In this document: piece by piece, positions 17,845-27,819 of the stretch
Position numbering within the stretch: the first letter of the stretch is position 1
How the letters are laid out: every line of letters begins with the position of its first letter
Source of the DNA: Bacillus methanolicus PB1
Lineage (GTDB): Bacteria > Bacillota > Bacilli > Bacillales > Cytobacillaceae
Length of the DNA: 64,000 nt
Direction: 5' to 3'
Assembly: GCF_000262755.1 (NCBI RefSeq)
Contig: NZ_AFEU01000003.1
Span: 558,001 to 622,000, forward strand
Translations under genes and position numbers: made by a program
Notes under the pieces: model-generated
Database searches by the model: none
What the model saw: only the letters and a program-made list of their open reading frames with translations
Told to the model about the DNA's origin: nothing

Positions 17845-18000
17845 GGACTTATTAACTAGATTGAAGGCTCATATATGAAAATAAGGACTCATTTATCAAA
17901 ACGACGACTAATTTATCAATTTAAAGGATCATATATGAAAATGAAGGCTTATATTTCAGAACGACGACTCATATATTAAAATAAAGGTTCATATAATATC
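17845..18000 (+). repeat. Array 1 of the 20-nt GGCTCAT repeat
   Basis: Seven clear units start at 17866, 17886, 17906, 17926, 17946, 17966 and 17986, each exactly 20 bases apart, with form GRCTCATATWTSAAAAYRAV. A more worn unit precedes at about 17845. No spacers, so not CRISPR. It lies in the 440-base gap between degV and the next gene, upstream of degV. Confidence 0.85.
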
Positions 18001-18101
18001 AAAAATACCGTTTTACCACTATTTTTTGACTTCAATTAGAATCCTCGGATCGCAAAAATAAGTTCATCGCTGCTTCCTCGTTAATCTCCTATAATAAAAA
18101 A

Positions 18102-18121
18102 CCTTGCCAATTACGGCAAGG
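18102..18121 (-). terminator. Terminator downstream of the 18.2 kb gene
   Basis: On the minus strand CCTTGCC-GTAATT-GGCAAGG is followed by TTTTTTA. It lies about 97 bases past the stop of the next gene upstream; the bases between hold nothing I can name. Confidence 0.8.
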
Positions 18122-18217
18122 CCATCCGTTTTTAAAAATTTTTCAAGATCTCCTAATATTTTATGTAAATTTGCTGACATCCAATCATTGTGAAAGCCAT
18201 CGCATCAACCTTGTTCA

Positions 18218-18748
18218 TTATACAATTGCAGCCAATTTTTTTAAAGTTCGTATCATGAAAGGGATCATTTCTGCCAGATCATCAATTTGTTCTTCACTAA
18301 TCAATCGATTAAAAGAAACAGTCGTTTCACTTTTAATCGATTTGTTGTCTGCAGACGGATATATAATGATTTTTTGTGTGACGGTTCTATTTTCTCCCCA
18401 AATTTCCTTGACCGTCTTCAATATTTTCTTATTGATCTCCGTGTCATTTTCATGCTCGGCGATAAAAACGATCATAACATTGGAGCCGGAAAGCTTGACT
18501 GATTGGGCTGCAGGAAGCAGTTCTGCAGCCAGATTTTCAAGCTCTGCCTTCATTATGAATTTTGCAATTATTTTTTGCGCTTGAATTTCTCCAGCATCGA
18601 TAAAAGAAATGTTAAATTCTCTGGAAAGCTTGGCCGTGTTTATCAAATCATTTCGATCGATAACGCGTATTTCTCCGCTAAGATCGCGGTCATACACAGC
18701 ACCTTCGATTACAACTTTCATATTTTCAAAAGCAGTAGGATCAAACAT
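18218..18748 (-). CDS. Conserved hypothetical protein next to fhs
   Basis: 176 residues from ATG 18748, seven bases after GGAGTG; a start five codons earlier would overlap that site. Soluble, mixed alpha/beta in character, with no membrane segment. N-terminal MFDPTAFENMKVVIEGAVYD then a segment on an acid-rich background (IIVFIAEHENDTEINKKIL) and a C-terminal stretch EEQIDDLAEMIPFMIRTLKK. I do not recognise the family. It follows fhs by 38 bases on the same strand, so one transcript is likely. Confidence 0.7.
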   Translation of the reverse strand: MFDPTAFENMKVVIEGAVYDRDLSGEIRVIDRNDLINTAKLSREFNISFIDAGEIQAQKIIAKFIMKAELENLAAELLPAAQSVKLSGSNVMIVFIAEHENDTEINKKILKTVKEIWGENRTVTQKIIIYPSADNKSIKSETTVSFNRLISEEQIDDLAEMIPFMIRTLKKLAAIV

Positions 18749-18786
18749 TGTATCACTCCACATTTCGCCTTGACAGGCACAATTGG

Positions 18787-20475
18787 CTAAAACAATCCGA
18801 CAGCTCTTCCGTTTTCATCCACGTCCATGTTTAAGGCTGCGGGCTGTTTTGGCAAGCCCGGCATTGTCATTACTTCTCCGGTTAAGGCAACAATGAACCC
18901 GGCACCGATTGATGGCTTTAACTCGCGAACGGTTATTGTAAAATCAGTTGGCCGTCCGAGCTTTCCGGGATCGTCTGTCAAAGAGTACTGGGTTTTCGCC
19001 ATGCACACAGGCAAATTGCCCCAGCCATTTGCTTCAAATTCGATAAGCTGCTTTTTCGCTTTAGGAGAAAATTCAACGTCTTTCCCTCCATATACTTTTT
19101 GCACAATGGTACGGATTTTCTCTTCCAACGGTTCCGAAAGATCGTATAAAGGAGAGAAATTCGCTTCTTTTTCTTCGATTACTCGTAATACGGTCTGCGC
19201 CAAATCTACTCCGCCTGCACCGCCTTTTTCCCATACTTCCGTTAATGACACAGGAATATTTTCCGTTCTGCACAAGTTAAGAAGTGTTTGAATTTCGAGA
19301 TCTGTATCGGAATGAAACTTGTTGATGGCCACAACATAAGGGAGACCAAAGCTTTTAATTGTTTCAATATGTTTCTTTAAATTGGCGAATCCTTGAGTCA
19401 ATGCGCCGATATCTTCTTTTTTTAATTCGGATTTTAAGAGACCGCCATGCATTTTTAAGGCGCGAATCGTGGCAACAATGACGACAGCTTCCGGATGAAA
19501 TCCTGCACTTCTTGCCTTAATATTCAAGAACTTTTCCGCACCTAAATCCGCGCCAAATCCTGCTTCGGTGACGACATAATCCGCAAGCTTTAATGCTGCA
19601 GTTGTCGCAATCACACTGTTGCAGCCATGGGCGATGTTGGCAAACGGTCCGCCATGAATTAACGCCGGAGTATGTTCAATTGTTTGAACGAGGTTTGGTT
19701 TTACAGCTTCCTTCAATAATAAAGCCAATGCCCCCTCAACCCCTAAATCTCCAACAGTTACCGGCTGTTTATCGTAATTATAGGCAATGACCATTCTTGA
19801 AAGCCTTCTCTTTAAATCCTCGAGGTCTTCAGCCAAGCATAAAACAGCCATGATTTCAGATGCAACCGTAATATCAAAGCCATCTTCGCGCGGCACTCCT
19901 TGTACAGGGCCGCCTAATCCAATCACAACCTTTCGCAGCGCACGGTCATTTAAGTCAAGAGCACGCTTCCATACAATCCTTCGCTGGTCAATCCGCAGTT
20001 CATTGCCTTGCTGCAGATGGTTATCAATTAATGCTGCCAGTGCATTGTTCGCTGTCGTTATCGCGTGAAGGTCGCCAGTGAAATGCAAATTGATGTCTTC
20101 CATCGGAAGTACTTGGGCAAAGCCGCCCCCGGTTGCTCCTCCTTTAATTCCCATAGTTGGACCAAGTGAAGGTTCGCGCAAAGCGATCATCGCCTTTTTG
20201 CCGATCTTGTTAAAAGCATCAGCAAGCCCGACAGTCACCGTTGATTTCCCTTCCCCGGCCGGAGTAGGATTTATCGAAGTTACCAAAATAATTTTCCCAT
20301 TTTCTTTTGTTTTCAATTTATTTAATGTATCAAAGGATAGCTTTGCTTTATACTTCCCATATAATTCAATATCATCTTCAGTTAGACCGATTTTTTCTGC
20401 TATTTCACGTATCGGTTTCAGTTTTGCCATCTGGGCAATTTCAATGTCTGACTTAAATTCTGTTTTAATTTCCAT
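18787..20475 (-). CDS. fhs: Formate-tetrahydrofolate ligase
   Basis: 562-residue enzyme that joins formate to tetrahydrofolate with ATP, feeding one-carbon units to purine synthesis. The P-loop is [15 protein letters not shown] near 70, followed by [20 protein letters not shown]. Length and motifs are those of a full Fhs. AGGGGGAAATTG precedes ATG 20475. B. subtilis lacks fhs as far as I recall, whereas many other Bacillaceae have it. It is divergent from metA, with a 176-base shared upstream region. Confidence 0.96.
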   Translation of the reverse strand: MEIKTEFKSDIEIAQMAKLKPIREIAEKIGLTEDDIELYGKYKAKLSFDTLNKLKTKENGKIILVTSINPTPAGEGKSTVTVGLADAFNKIGKKAMIALREPSLGPTMGIKGGATGGGFAQVLPMEDINLHFTGDLHAITTANNALAALIDNHLQQGNELRIDQRRIVWKRALDLNDRALRKVVIGLGGPVQGVPREDGFDITVASEIMAVLCLAEDLEDLKRRLSRMVIAYNYDKQPVTVGDLGVEGALALLLKEAVKPNLVQTIEHTPALIHGGPFANIAHGCNSVIATTAALKLADYVVTEAGFGADLGAEKFLNIKARSAGFHPEAVVIVATIRALKMHGGLLKSELKKEDIGALTQGFANLKKHIETIKSFGLPYVVAINKFHSDTDLEIQTLLNLCRTENIPVSLTEVWEKGGAGGVDLAQTVLRVIEEKEANFSPLYDLSEPLEEKIRTIVQKVYGGKDVEFSPKAKKQLIEFEANGWGNLPVCMAKTQYSLTDDPGKLGRPTDFTITVRELKPSIGAGFIVALTGEVMTMPGLPKQPAALNMDVDENGRAVGLF

Positions 20476-20584
20476 GTCAATTTCCCCCTGAAAACATTTG
20501 AATAGTTTCCCCCATTATTGTAACACCGGAATGGGCTTTCTAAGAGAAAAATATTCACTTTTTTCTTAAAATAAGTTTACATCA

Positions 20585-20613
20585 TTGCTGACTAAATGAT
20601 TGGTAGTTATAAT
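20585..20613 (+). promoter_or_regulatory. Sigma-A promoter of metA
   Basis: TTGCTG, 17 bases, TATAAT. Transcription would start about 32 bases before the TTG start codon, leaving no room for a SAM riboswitch. Confidence 0.75.
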
Positions 20614-20651
20614 AGAAATAATTGAAAATTCAAACGAAGGAGGATACGCGA

Positions 20652-21560
20652 TTGCCGATTAAAATACCGAAGCTTCTTCCTGCACGGGAAATTCTTGAAG
20701 CTGAAAATATTTTTGTTATGGATGAAGACCGTGCCAACCGCCAGGATATAAGGCCGTTAAATATTTTAATTTTAAACTTAATGCCTGAAAAAGAAAAAAC
20801 GGAAGCACAGCTTCTCAGGCTTTTGGGAAATACGCCTTTGCAGGTAAATGTTACTTTTTTGAAGACTGCAACGCATATATCAAAAAATACGAGTGCTTTG
20901 CATTTGGAAATGTTTTACAAAACCTTTTCGGACATCAAGGAAAGAAAATTCGACGGGATGATCATAACCGGGGCACCGGTTGAACTACTTCCTTTTGAAG
21001 AGGTGGATTATTGGGAAGAGTTGAAGGAAATCATGGATTGGTCGGTTGAGAGTGTGACTTCCACCTTGCATATTTGCTGGGGTGCACAGGCTGCTTTATA
21101 CTATCACTTTGGAATCGGTAAATTTGAACTTCCGAGAAAATGTTCCGGAGTCTTCAGACATAAGGTTTTAGATAGAACGGAAAAGCTGTTAAGAGGCTTC
21201 GATGATGTATTTGTCGCTCCTCATTCCCGCTATACGGACGTTTCGATAGAAGAAATCATGAATTCGGACAACATAAAATTACTTTCTGCATCAGACGAAG
21301 CAGGGCCATTTATTATGAGTGCAAATAACGGTAAGCAAATTATGATTACCGGGCACCTTGAGTATGATGCCGAGACATTGAGCCAAGAATACCGCCGCGA
21401 TATTAAAAAGGGACTTGATATTCATGTGCCTGAAAACTATTTCCCGAACGATGATCCATCATTGCCGCCGGTTAACCGCTGGCGTTCCCATGCACATCTA
21501 TTATTCTCCAATTGGTTAAATTACTACGTCTACCAAGAAACACCTTACGAATGGGATTAA
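20652..21560 (+). CDS. metA: Homoserine O-acetyltransferase MetA
   Basis: 302 residues from TTG 20652, eight bases after AAGGAGG; this N-terminus ([14 protein letters not shown]) fits the family, while an in-frame TTG at 20622 would lie at the transcription start. Cys142 in [13 protein letters not shown] is the acyl nucleophile, and the catalytic His/Glu lie in TGHLEYD. Residue 111 is Glu (TGAPVE); by published work on the MetA family Glu there means acetyl-CoA and Gly means succinyl-CoA, so the product should be O-acetylhomoserine for methionine synthesis. Strong promoter upstream; terminator downstream. Confidence 0.93.
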   Translation: MPIKIPKLLPAREILEAENIFVMDEDRANRQDIRPLNILILNLMPEKEKTEAQLLRLLGNTPLQVNVTFLKTATHISKNTSALHLEMFYKTFSDIKERKFDGMIITGAPVELLPFEEVDYWEELKEIMDWSVESVTSTLHICWGAQAALYYHFGIGKFELPRKCSGVFRHKVLDRTEKLLRGFDDVFVAPHSRYTDVSIEEIMNSDNIKLLSASDEAGPFIMSANNGKQIMITGHLEYDAETLSQEYRRDIKKGLDIHVPENYFPNDDPSLPPVNRWRSHAHLLFSNWLNYYVYQETPYEWD

Positions 21561-21566
21561 CAAAAT

Positions 21567-21599
21567 CAGGCGTGAGAGAAAGTCTTGCGCCTGTTTTTT
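21567..21599 (+). terminator. Rho-independent terminator after metA
   Basis: CAGGCG...CGCCTG encloses a 15-base loop and runs into TTTTTTG. Confidence 0.85.
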
Positions 21600-21734
21600 G
21601 TTTTAGGATGTTCCATTATCCTTAAACAAGTTATAAAACTTTCTAATATCCTTTACAATTCATGAATATTTCTTCATATTTCCTATACAAAAACATGATA
21701 TTCTGAAAAAAAGTAATTGCTAGGGGGATTTCAC

Positions 21735-22862
21735 TTGAAGCGTCCATCCGCTCTTATTCTTACAGCCCGTTACGGAAGTGGCCATTTACAGGCAGCAAAA
21801 GTAATTGCTCAAGAAATAAACAGGAAAGGTTTTGAATCGGTCGTTTCCGATTTGTTTGGTGAATCTTATCCTGCTTTTACAAATTTAACACAATCTTTAC
21901 TTCTAAAAAGTTTTACGTATGGACCTTCCTTTTATAAATGGTTTTATTATGGAACAAATAAGCTCCATTCGAAAGGACTTGTCCAGTTCTCCAAATACTT
22001 GGGGCGCAAGCGTTTATTGGAGCTGATCGCTCTATATAACCCGTCGTTTGTCATCACAACTTTTCCGCTTCATACAGCACCTTTTCTCATCAAGAAATCA
22101 AAATCTTCCATCCCGGTTTATACCGTCATTACGGATTATTGTGCTCACCCTTATTGGACCAATCCTTTAATTGACCATTATTTTGTCGCATCAAAATCCG
22201 TCAAGTTGTCATTGCTCGCCAAAAATATAGAGGAACAACGCATCACAGTCAGCGGAATTCCTATTCGCTCTTCTTTTGAAATGGATTTAAACAGGAAAAA
22301 GGTTTATCGAAAATACAAAATATCTTCTCATAAAAAGGTCATTACTATTCTTGCGGGCGCTGATGGAGTTTTGAAAAATGTTAAAGAGCTTTGTGAAACT
22401 CTTTTACAAAACCCCGCTTATCAGATCTTAGTGGTATGCGGAAGAAATGAAAAGTTATACGAAAAACTTTCCCCGCTTGTTTCACGATTTCCTGATTCCA
22501 TCCGTCTGTTTCGATATGTCGAAGAAATTCATGAAATTTTTATCGTCTCCAACTGTTTAGTGACAAAGCCCGGCGGGCTTACGTTGACGGAATCAGCCGC
22601 GTTACAAATTCCATTAATCCTTTACAAACCGGTGCCGGGACAGGAAGCGGAGAATGCAAAGTATTTTGCAGAAAAGGGTGCGGCCCTTATTTCCTATTCA
22701 AATAAAGAAACATTCGATCATATACAAAGGCTTTTCCGGGATGAATCACTCGTTATTAAAATGAAAAACTCTCTAAATGAAATTTACCAGCCATTTTCCA
22801 CAAAAACCATTGTTGATTATGCCATTCAGCAAATGGAGGAAAATTGCGTTATAACGCTATAA
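21735..22862 (+). CDS. ugtP: Diacylglycerol glucosyltransferase (UgtP-like)
   Basis: 375 residues from TTG 21735, six bases after AGGGGGAT. A GT-B glycosyltransferase of the MGDG-synthase family: the N-terminal ILTARYGSGHLQAAKVI loop, the middle VSGIPIRSSFE and GADGVLKNVKELCE, and the nucleotide-binding TKPGGLTLTESAALQIPLILYKPVPGQE match B. subtilis UgtP well. UgtP adds glucose from UDP-glucose to diacylglycerol to make glycolipids and the anchor of lipoteichoic acid, and in B. subtilis also couples nutrition to cell size. Substrate identity follows from similarity. It ends against a convergent AIM24 gene with a palindromic repeat between. Confidence 0.88.
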   Translation: MKRPSALILTARYGSGHLQAAKVIAQEINRKGFESVVSDLFGESYPAFTNLTQSLLLKSFTYGPSFYKWFYYGTNKLHSKGLVQFSKYLGRKRLLELIALYNPSFVITTFPLHTAPFLIKKSKSSIPVYTVITDYCAHPYWTNPLIDHYFVASKSVKLSLLAKNIEEQRITVSGIPIRSSFEMDLNRKKVYRKYKISSHKKVITILAGADGVLKNVKELCETLLQNPAYQILVVCGRNEKLYEKLSPLVSRFPDSIRLFRYVEEIHEIFIVSNCLVTKPGGLTLTESAALQIPLILYKPVPGQEAENAKYFAEKGAALISYSNKETFDHIQRLFRDESLVIKMKNSLNEIYQPFSTKTIVDYAIQQMEENCVITL

Positions 22863-22880
22863 AACAAAGATGATACAAGA

Positions 22881-22974
22881 AGGGTCTGACCCCCTCCGGC
22901 AAAGACAAAATATTGAATGGTTTTATCAGTGTTTGTCTTTGAGGGGTCTGACCCTTTGCATTTGAGTCAGCCTC
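22881..22974. repeat. Palindromic GGGTCTGACC-family element (left arm worn)
   Basis: AGGGTCTGACCCCCTCCGGCA and TTTGAGGGGTCTGACCCTTT flank an inverted pair AAAGACAAA/TTTGTCTTT. The right outer end is GAGTCAGCCTC; the left outer end is missing. It lies between the convergent ugtP and AIM24 genes and may end both. Confidence 0.75.
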
Positions 22975-22982
22975 GATATTTG

Positions 22983-23675
22983 TTACGATTGCTGTGTTAG
23001 GTAAATTTCCTCAAACGGCTGGACGACGACAAAGCCGTTTCCTGAAAATTTCATTTGAATCGATTCTCCGCTTCCTCTTCCAAGGAAGGTTTTATACGAA
23101 ATATCTGTCACAAACTCAGGCACAAGCGTACCTGACCATGCGACCGTTGCGTTTGGGTCGGTATAAACCGGATTATCAGGAGTAACCAACAGAGTCAAAG
23201 GTTCATAGTGGGACGTAATCGCGACCATCCCCCGGCCTTCAAGGCGGACGTTAAATAACCCTCCGGAGATCATTCCTGCGACTCTTTTCATAAGTTTAAT
23301 ATCCCAATTAATGGAGGGCTCAAATGCTAATAGGTCGTTGCCGTTTACAAAAATCGATTCGTTCTGCAAATATAAAATTGAAATTTTCTTTCCTTGATCT
23401 GCAACATACAGCTTTCCGTTTCCGGTTGCTTTCATTAACGAAGTACCTTCACCGGTTAATGCTTTTTTGAACATTTTTCCAAGGCCATGTTCAAAAATTC
23501 CTTCCCGTTCAAACTTTATGTTTCCCCGATAGGAAACCATCGCTCCCGCTTTTGCCCATATTTGACCGTTCAGATTTATTTCAAGTATTCTTGGTGTTTC
23601 AAGCTCAAACACGCCTTCCCCTTTGTCATGCTGCTTCGTTTCGTTAACAAAATCCTCGATGGAATACCTTCTCAC
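22983..23675 (-). CDS. AIM24 family protein
   Basis: 230 residues from GTG 23675, seven bases after AAGGGAGA; the in-frame ATG-like start 36 bases earlier precedes that site. An all-beta protein with repeated [30 protein letters not shown] and [11 protein letters not shown] segments, the TIGR00266/AIM24 beta-prism fold. No catalytic residues are known; members are thought to act in membrane or stress biology but the role is open. It ends next to a palindromic repeat. Confidence 0.85.
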   Translation of the reverse strand: MRRYSIEDFVNETKQHDKGEGVFELETPRILEINLNGQIWAKAGAMVSYRGNIKFEREGIFEHGLGKMFKKALTGEGTSLMKATGNGKLYVADQGKKISILYLQNESIFVNGNDLLAFEPSINWDIKLMKRVAGMISGGLFNVRLEGRGMVAITSHYEPLTLLVTPDNPVYTDPNATVAWSGTLVPEFVTDISYKTFLGRGSGESIQMKFSGNGFVVVQPFEEIYLTQQS

Positions 23676-23855
23676 TTTCAATTCTCCCTTTCTATATTTG
23701 GTTTGTCTCACCTGCTCTTTTGTATATTAGTACGTTTTGCCCCGCTGAATCGTTTCATTAACGATCATTTCCAGAAAAATATTTTTATTCCTTTTTGATT
23801 GTCAAAATTGGTAGGGTGCAAAACTATGAGTTTAATAAATATTAGCGAAAACGAA

Positions 23856-23926
23856 GAGGCTGGCCCATAAGCAAAGGGTCTGACCCCTCCGATCGAGGGA
23901 GTCAGACCCTTATGAGCCAGCCTCTT
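23856..23926. repeat. Palindromic element overlapping the mntR 3' end
   Basis: GAGGCTGGCCCATAAG...CTTATGAGCCAGCCTC with inner AGGGTCTGACCCCTCC and GGGAGTCAGACCCT: an almost complete palindrome of 71 bases. On the minus strand it starts at the mntR stop and can act as its terminator. Confidence 0.85.
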
Positions 23927-24346
23927 TTAATTATCGTTCATTTTTTGAATTGCTCTTAATGCTTCAATTCTGCTTTCATCTTCTTCGAAATATTGGACCA
24001 GGTCGCCGATTCGGTCAATTGCGTCCCAGCTAAGATGATGTTCAATTCCTTCAACATCTTGGTAAATGTGTTCTTCTTTCACACCGATGATACGCAATAG
24101 CTGTTCAAGAAGCTCATGTCTATATACAAGGCGCTTTCCGATTTTTTTCCCTTTTGGCGTTAAAATAAGGCCTCTATATTTTTCATATACAAGATATTCA
24201 TCTTTATCAAGTTTTTGAATCATTTTTGTGACTGAGGAGGAATGGACGGACAGCGCTTCGGCAATATCCGAAACTCTTGCATATCCTTTTTCTTCAATTA
24301 ATATATAAATTTGTTCAATATAATCCTCCATACTTGGTGTCGGCAT
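23927..24346 (-). CDS. mntR: Manganese transport regulator MntR
   Basis: 139-residue DtxR-family repressor that senses Mn(II) and shuts off manganese uptake genes. Start ATG 24346 follows GGGAGGG; the product begins [14 protein letters not shown], almost the B. subtilis sequence. Winged helix [20 protein letters not shown]; metal ligands Asp8 (in MEDY), Glu11, His77, Glu99, Glu102 and His103 correspond to the SMED, RHE and EGIEHHL segments seen. Its likely target mntABCD is 8-10 kb away on the same strand, with a candidate operator at 34936. Confidence 0.96.
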   Translation of the reverse strand: MPTPSMEDYIEQIYILIEEKGYARVSDIAEALSVHSSSVTKMIQKLDKDEYLVYEKYRGLILTPKGKKIGKRLVYRHELLEQLLRIIGVKEEHIYQDVEGIEHHLSWDAIDRIGDLVQYFEEDESRIEALRAIQKMNDN

Positions 24347-24439
24347 CCGGTACCCTCCCATTATTAAACGATCATCAATAAGAGTTTACTATATATACAA
24401 AACAGAAACAAGGCAATCCAGCTTTCTTTTCCATGTCTT

Positions 24440-25207
24440 TTAGTCCTCGGCGGAAAACGTAAAGCGGGATTGTTTCCATTGCCGTAATTCAGGCAGAAGT
24501 GATTTTTCGTTAAACACAATATTGTTATCGTGATCAATCATCAAAATGGTAGAAGCTCTTGTTCCGTATTGGCTGCTCTTGATAAATATCGGAGATAACA
24601 TTTTTTCCCACTCTTTCCCTACCCCGGTGTCAGGCAGCTCTTCTTCCGGTGCTTCTTCAGAGTCGGACAAAATTGACAACAAAAGTGCTTCGTCAATGAT
24701 TTTATAGCTTATTGCTTTTGTTAGTTTTTCTTTCCCTTTTTTAATTTTAGGCCATGGCGTATCCAACACCGCGTTGCTTAGGCCGTGGATGGCCGGTGCA
24801 ACTTTGCTGATTTCGTCAAGGATCGGTGAATAATAATAAAGTGATTCAGTATCCCCCACCAGCAAGTTGAAGCCATTGTAAAGTCCACGATCTTGCTGTA
24901 CTTTTTCGAGATATTCCTTCGGTTTATCTGTACCGGTTAGATAGTCGCTGACGAGAAAACCGCGTGATTTGGCGTCCGGACGGTCATGTCCGGGAGCGCG
25001 GTAATTTGTAATCGCAGCGAAGCGCCCGGTCCGGGTAACTCCCATCCACGTACCCCCTTTCTCCAAATCGCGTCCGGCCAGCACAAAAGGATGATCATCC
25101 CAAAATGCCGCAGGAGCTGTTGGACGTTCGTAAAACTCATCGCGGTTGGCAGCCAAAATGAGTGGGTAATCAGGATGAACACGATAAGCAAACAAAATAA
25201 GGCACAC
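24440..25207 (-). CDS. NRDE-family (TANGO2-like) protein
   Basis: 255 residues from GTG 25207 (TTGGGGGTT upstream), so the protein begins with Met-Cys (MCLILFAYRVHPDYPLILAA), the Ntn-hydrolase-like start of the family; an earlier in-frame ATG at 25237 would bury the conserved Cys. The name motif AANRDEFYERPT, then GRDLEKGGTWMGVTRTGRFA and NYRAPG are all present. Family members are linked to heme handling or lipid metabolism in eukaryotes; the bacterial role is unknown. Confidence 0.87.
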   Translation of the reverse strand: MCLILFAYRVHPDYPLILAANRDEFYERPTAPAAFWDDHPFVLAGRDLEKGGTWMGVTRTGRFAAITNYRAPGHDRPDAKSRGFLVSDYLTGTDKPKEYLEKVQQDRGLYNGFNLLVGDTESLYYYSPILDEISKVAPAIHGLSNAVLDTPWPKIKKGKEKLTKAISYKIIDEALLLSILSDSEEAPEEELPDTGVGKEWEKMLSPIFIKSSQYGTRASTILMIDHDNNIVFNEKSLLPELRQWKQSRFTFSAED

Positions 25208-25311
25208 GTTAATTAACCCCCAATATAAACTATACAAGTATAACGCATCAAGTGATAAAAAGATTGAAGAAAAACCATTTGAAAACGCCTCAACAAAGAT
25301 ATTTTGAAAAG

Positions 25312-25430
25312 AGGCTGTCTTAAAAGCCTAAGGGGCAGACCCCATAACAATATATAGGACATAATGTTGGATAAATGTGCTATATATTGATAAATGCACA
25401 TGAGGTCAGACCCTTATGAGACAGCCTCTT
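25312..25430 (+). mobile_element. MITE-like element, subfamily A copy 1
   Basis: 119 bases with terminal inverted repeats GAGGCTGTCTTAAAAGCCTA and TTATGAGACAGCCTC, inner GGGGCAGACCCC and GAGGTCAGACCC, and a centre ATAATGTTGGATAAATGTG shared with copies at 29.7, 39.8 and 54.0 kb. No coding capacity. Lies in the 380-base gap between the NRDE gene and topB. Confidence 0.8.
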
Positions 25431-25535
25431 GTTCATCGCTAAATTATATCAATAACCATTGGTATATCAAAATTTAAAGTGTTATATAACTGAGTCCAGT
25501 ATCTGTAGATGCTTTTACTTCCGTATTAAAAAACA

Positions 25536-25589
25536 AAGGGTCAGACCCCTCCAATACAGAGGAGGTCAAACCCTTATGACTCAACCTCT
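25536..25589. repeat. Short palindromic element at the topB stop
   Basis: AAGGGTCAGACCCCTCC and GGAGGTCAAACCCTTATGA are inverted around AATACAGA; the right end TCAACCTC resembles the family terminus. It ends at the first base of the topB stop codon and may terminate topB. Confidence 0.75.
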
Positions 25590-27760
25590 CATTTTTGTTC
25601 AAGCAGAAATTTCAGCTTATTTTCCGACCATTCTAACTTTGCATCGAATGTTTTCTCACCTTTTTTGAATCCTTTAATCAGTTCAGTTTTTCCGTCTTTA
25701 AGCAGTTTCTTTATATTAGCCTGTGATATCGTCTTGCCTAAAATTTTCTTGGAAATTGTAAAGTCACACTTCGTCGCCGAGTAATTTGAGCAGCCATAAA
25801 AAGTTCCTTTGTCAACTACATCCCCTTCACACTTCTTGCATTTTCCTATTTTTGTTCCTGTTGTTGTTTTCTTTTTTCCTTTATTCTGCTTCTTGAATTC
25901 TTCTAAATCATATCCTTCAAACTTCCAAGTTTTACTTTGTTTTTTCGCATCTTCAATTAACTTTATTGCCAGCTTTTTCGCCTGTTCTATAAATTCTTTA
26001 GGCGATGCCTTTCCTTCTCCTATTTCATGCAAACGTTGTTCCCATTTCGCTGTCATTTCAGGTGAAGCCAATATGCTTTCGCCTATAGACTTAATCAGCA
26101 CTTTTCCTTTATTCGTGGCAAACACTTGGTTTTTCTTAACCTCAATGTATTTTCGATCTTTCAAAACACCGATAATTCCTGCACGTGTTGCCTCTGTTCC
26201 TAACCCTTCGGTTTGATTTAACACTTTGACAAGTTCCTCATCTTCCAAATGTTTACCTGCCGTTTTCATTAATGTAATAAGCTGGCCTTCTGTATATCGT
26301 TTAGGTGGTTGCGTCTTCCCTTCCTTAACGATTACTTTTTGAACGATTCCTTGTTCTCCTTCTTGTAAGGACGGCAAATCTTGTTCATCGTCTTCAATAC
26401 TCTTTTCATTTTGCCCGCTATAAATCACTTTGCGCCAGCCTTCTTGAATCTGCTCTTTTCCTTTAGAGATAAAAGCAGCCCGGCCATCTACTAATGTGTG
26501 AATGGTTGTATAATCAAAAATTGCTTTATCGTAATGCGCAGCAATTAAACGCTCTACGATCAAGTTATAGATGTTTTGCTCATCACTGGATAATGTTGCC
26601 GGGTCTGTTACCTGTTCCGTTGGTATAATCGCATAATGATCTGTGACTTTTTTTTCATTAACGTAGCGTTTATTATTCATGATCGAATCTACAGGCAGGG
26701 GGAAAAATTTATTATATTGTTCTAACCGGCTTAATTTTTGAAGAATTTCTGGAATCATTGCTGCTTCTTCTTTAGTTACAAAATTTGAGTCGCTTCGGGG
26801 ATATGAAATAATTCCTTTTAGATATAATTTTTGCGCAATATCCAGTGTTTTTTGCGGAGGGTATTTATACCTTTTATTTGCTGTTGCCTGTAAAGATGAT
26901 AGATTAAAGAAATACGGGGGTTGAAACTCTTTACGTTCTTTTTCAACCGATTGGATTTCAGCCGGCTTCCCTTCACAAAACTGAGCAATTTTTTCAGCCA
27001 TTTCTTTTTCTCTCAATCGTGTTTCTCCATTTTTATGCCACTTGCCCTTATATCGTTTTCCGTTCATATGAAAAATGGCGGCCGCTTCCCAATAAGGTTC
27101 TGATTGAAAGTTTTCAATTTCTTTTTCCCTTTTTACAATAAGCGCAAGTGTCGGCGTTTGTACACGTCCTGTCGAAAACACATCCGAAATGCCTTTTTGT
27201 TGAAGCAAAAGTGTATAAGCACGTGAAGCATTCATTCCGACAAGCCAATCTGCACAAGCTCTGCTGAGGGCTTCATAATATATGTTTCTTGTTTCCGATT
27301 CATCCAATAAATTTTCAAATCCTTTGATCACAGCCTTTGGAGTTAAAGAAGAAATCCAAAGACGCTTCATTTTTTTATTATTTTTACACTGGGAAAGGAT
27401 AATTCTGATAATCGCTTCTCCTTCCCTTTCCGCGTCGCCCCCGATAATAATTTCAGAGACATCCTTTCGAAGAACGAGTTCTTTTATAATTTTAAACTGT
27501 TTCCACTTCGCTTTTACTACACGATGTTGAAAGCGATCCGGGATAATGGGCAGCGTTTCCAGCGACCATTTCTTCCACTTTTGATCATAGTCTTCGGGTG
27601 GAACGAGCTCACATAAATGGCCAATTGCCCAAGTCAATAACGCACCGTTAGGAAAAATATGATTGGGTGCTATTTCTAAATAACCATCCTTTTTCTTAAA
27701 AGAGAAAGGAGCTGCCAATTTTAAACCTTGATCGGGCTTTTCTGCAATGATTAACTTCAT
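25589..27760 (-). CDS. topB: DNA topoisomerase III (type IA)
   Basis: 723 residues. N-terminal Toprim domain (MKLIIAEKPDQG, acidic GGDAEREGEAI near 105), core domains with the catalytic tyrosine in GIISYPRSDSNF near 317, and a C-terminal region with a zinc-ribbon-like CKKCEGDVVDKGTFYGCSNY followed by a topoisomerase C-terminal repeat. It relaxes or decatenates DNA by single-strand passage. The N-terminus differs from the main B. subtilis TopB (which starts KTVVLAEKPSVG), so this may be the second TopB type found in some Bacillus species. AGGAGATTAAT precedes the ATG. Confidence 0.92.
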   Translation of the reverse strand: MKLIIAEKPDQGLKLAAPFSFKKKDGYLEIAPNHIFPNGALLTWAIGHLCELVPPEDYDQKWKKWSLETLPIIPDRFQHRVVKAKWKQFKIIKELVLRKDVSEIIIGGDAEREGEAIIRIILSQCKNNKKMKRLWISSLTPKAVIKGFENLLDESETRNIYYEALSRACADWLVGMNASRAYTLLLQQKGISDVFSTGRVQTPTLALIVKREKEIENFQSEPYWEAAAIFHMNGKRYKGKWHKNGETRLREKEMAEKIAQFCEGKPAEIQSVEKERKEFQPPYFFNLSSLQATANKRYKYPPQKTLDIAQKLYLKGIISYPRSDSNFVTKEEAAMIPEILQKLSRLEQYNKFFPLPVDSIMNNKRYVNEKKVTDHYAIIPTEQVTDPATLSSDEQNIYNLIVERLIAAHYDKAIFDYTTIHTLVDGRAAFISKGKEQIQEGWRKVIYSGQNEKSIEDDEQDLPSLQEGEQGIVQKVIVKEGKTQPPKRYTEGQLITLMKTAGKHLEDEELVKVLNQTEGLGTEATRAGIIGVLKDRKYIEVKKNQVFATNKGKVLIKSIGESILASPEMTAKWEQRLHEIGEGKASPKEFIEQAKKLAIKLIEDAKKQSKTWKFEGYDLEEFKKQNKGKKKTTTGTKIGKCKKCEGDVVDKGTFYGCSNYSATKCDFTISKKILGKTISQANIKKLLKDGKTELIKGFKKGEKTFDAKLEWSENKLKFLLEQK

Positions 27761-27787
27761 ATTAATCTCCTAAACTCTAAACTTTCC

Positions 27788-27819
27788 AGGGTCTGACCCT
27801 TTGCTTTTGAGCCAGCCCC
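27788..27819. repeat. Half of a palindromic GGGTCTGACC element
   Basis: AGGGTCTGACCCTTTGCTTTTGAGCCAGCCCC is the right half of the family (compare 22951-22974). It sits upstream of topB. The rest of the 258 bases before the next gene holds nothing I can identify. Confidence 0.6.

Noticed and set aside
25213-25401. ORF starting MCIYQYIAHLSNIM, with a sister ORF at 53863-54054
   Set aside because: Both frames run through the same A-type MITE; the likeness is that of the repeat, and neither has a ribosome site.
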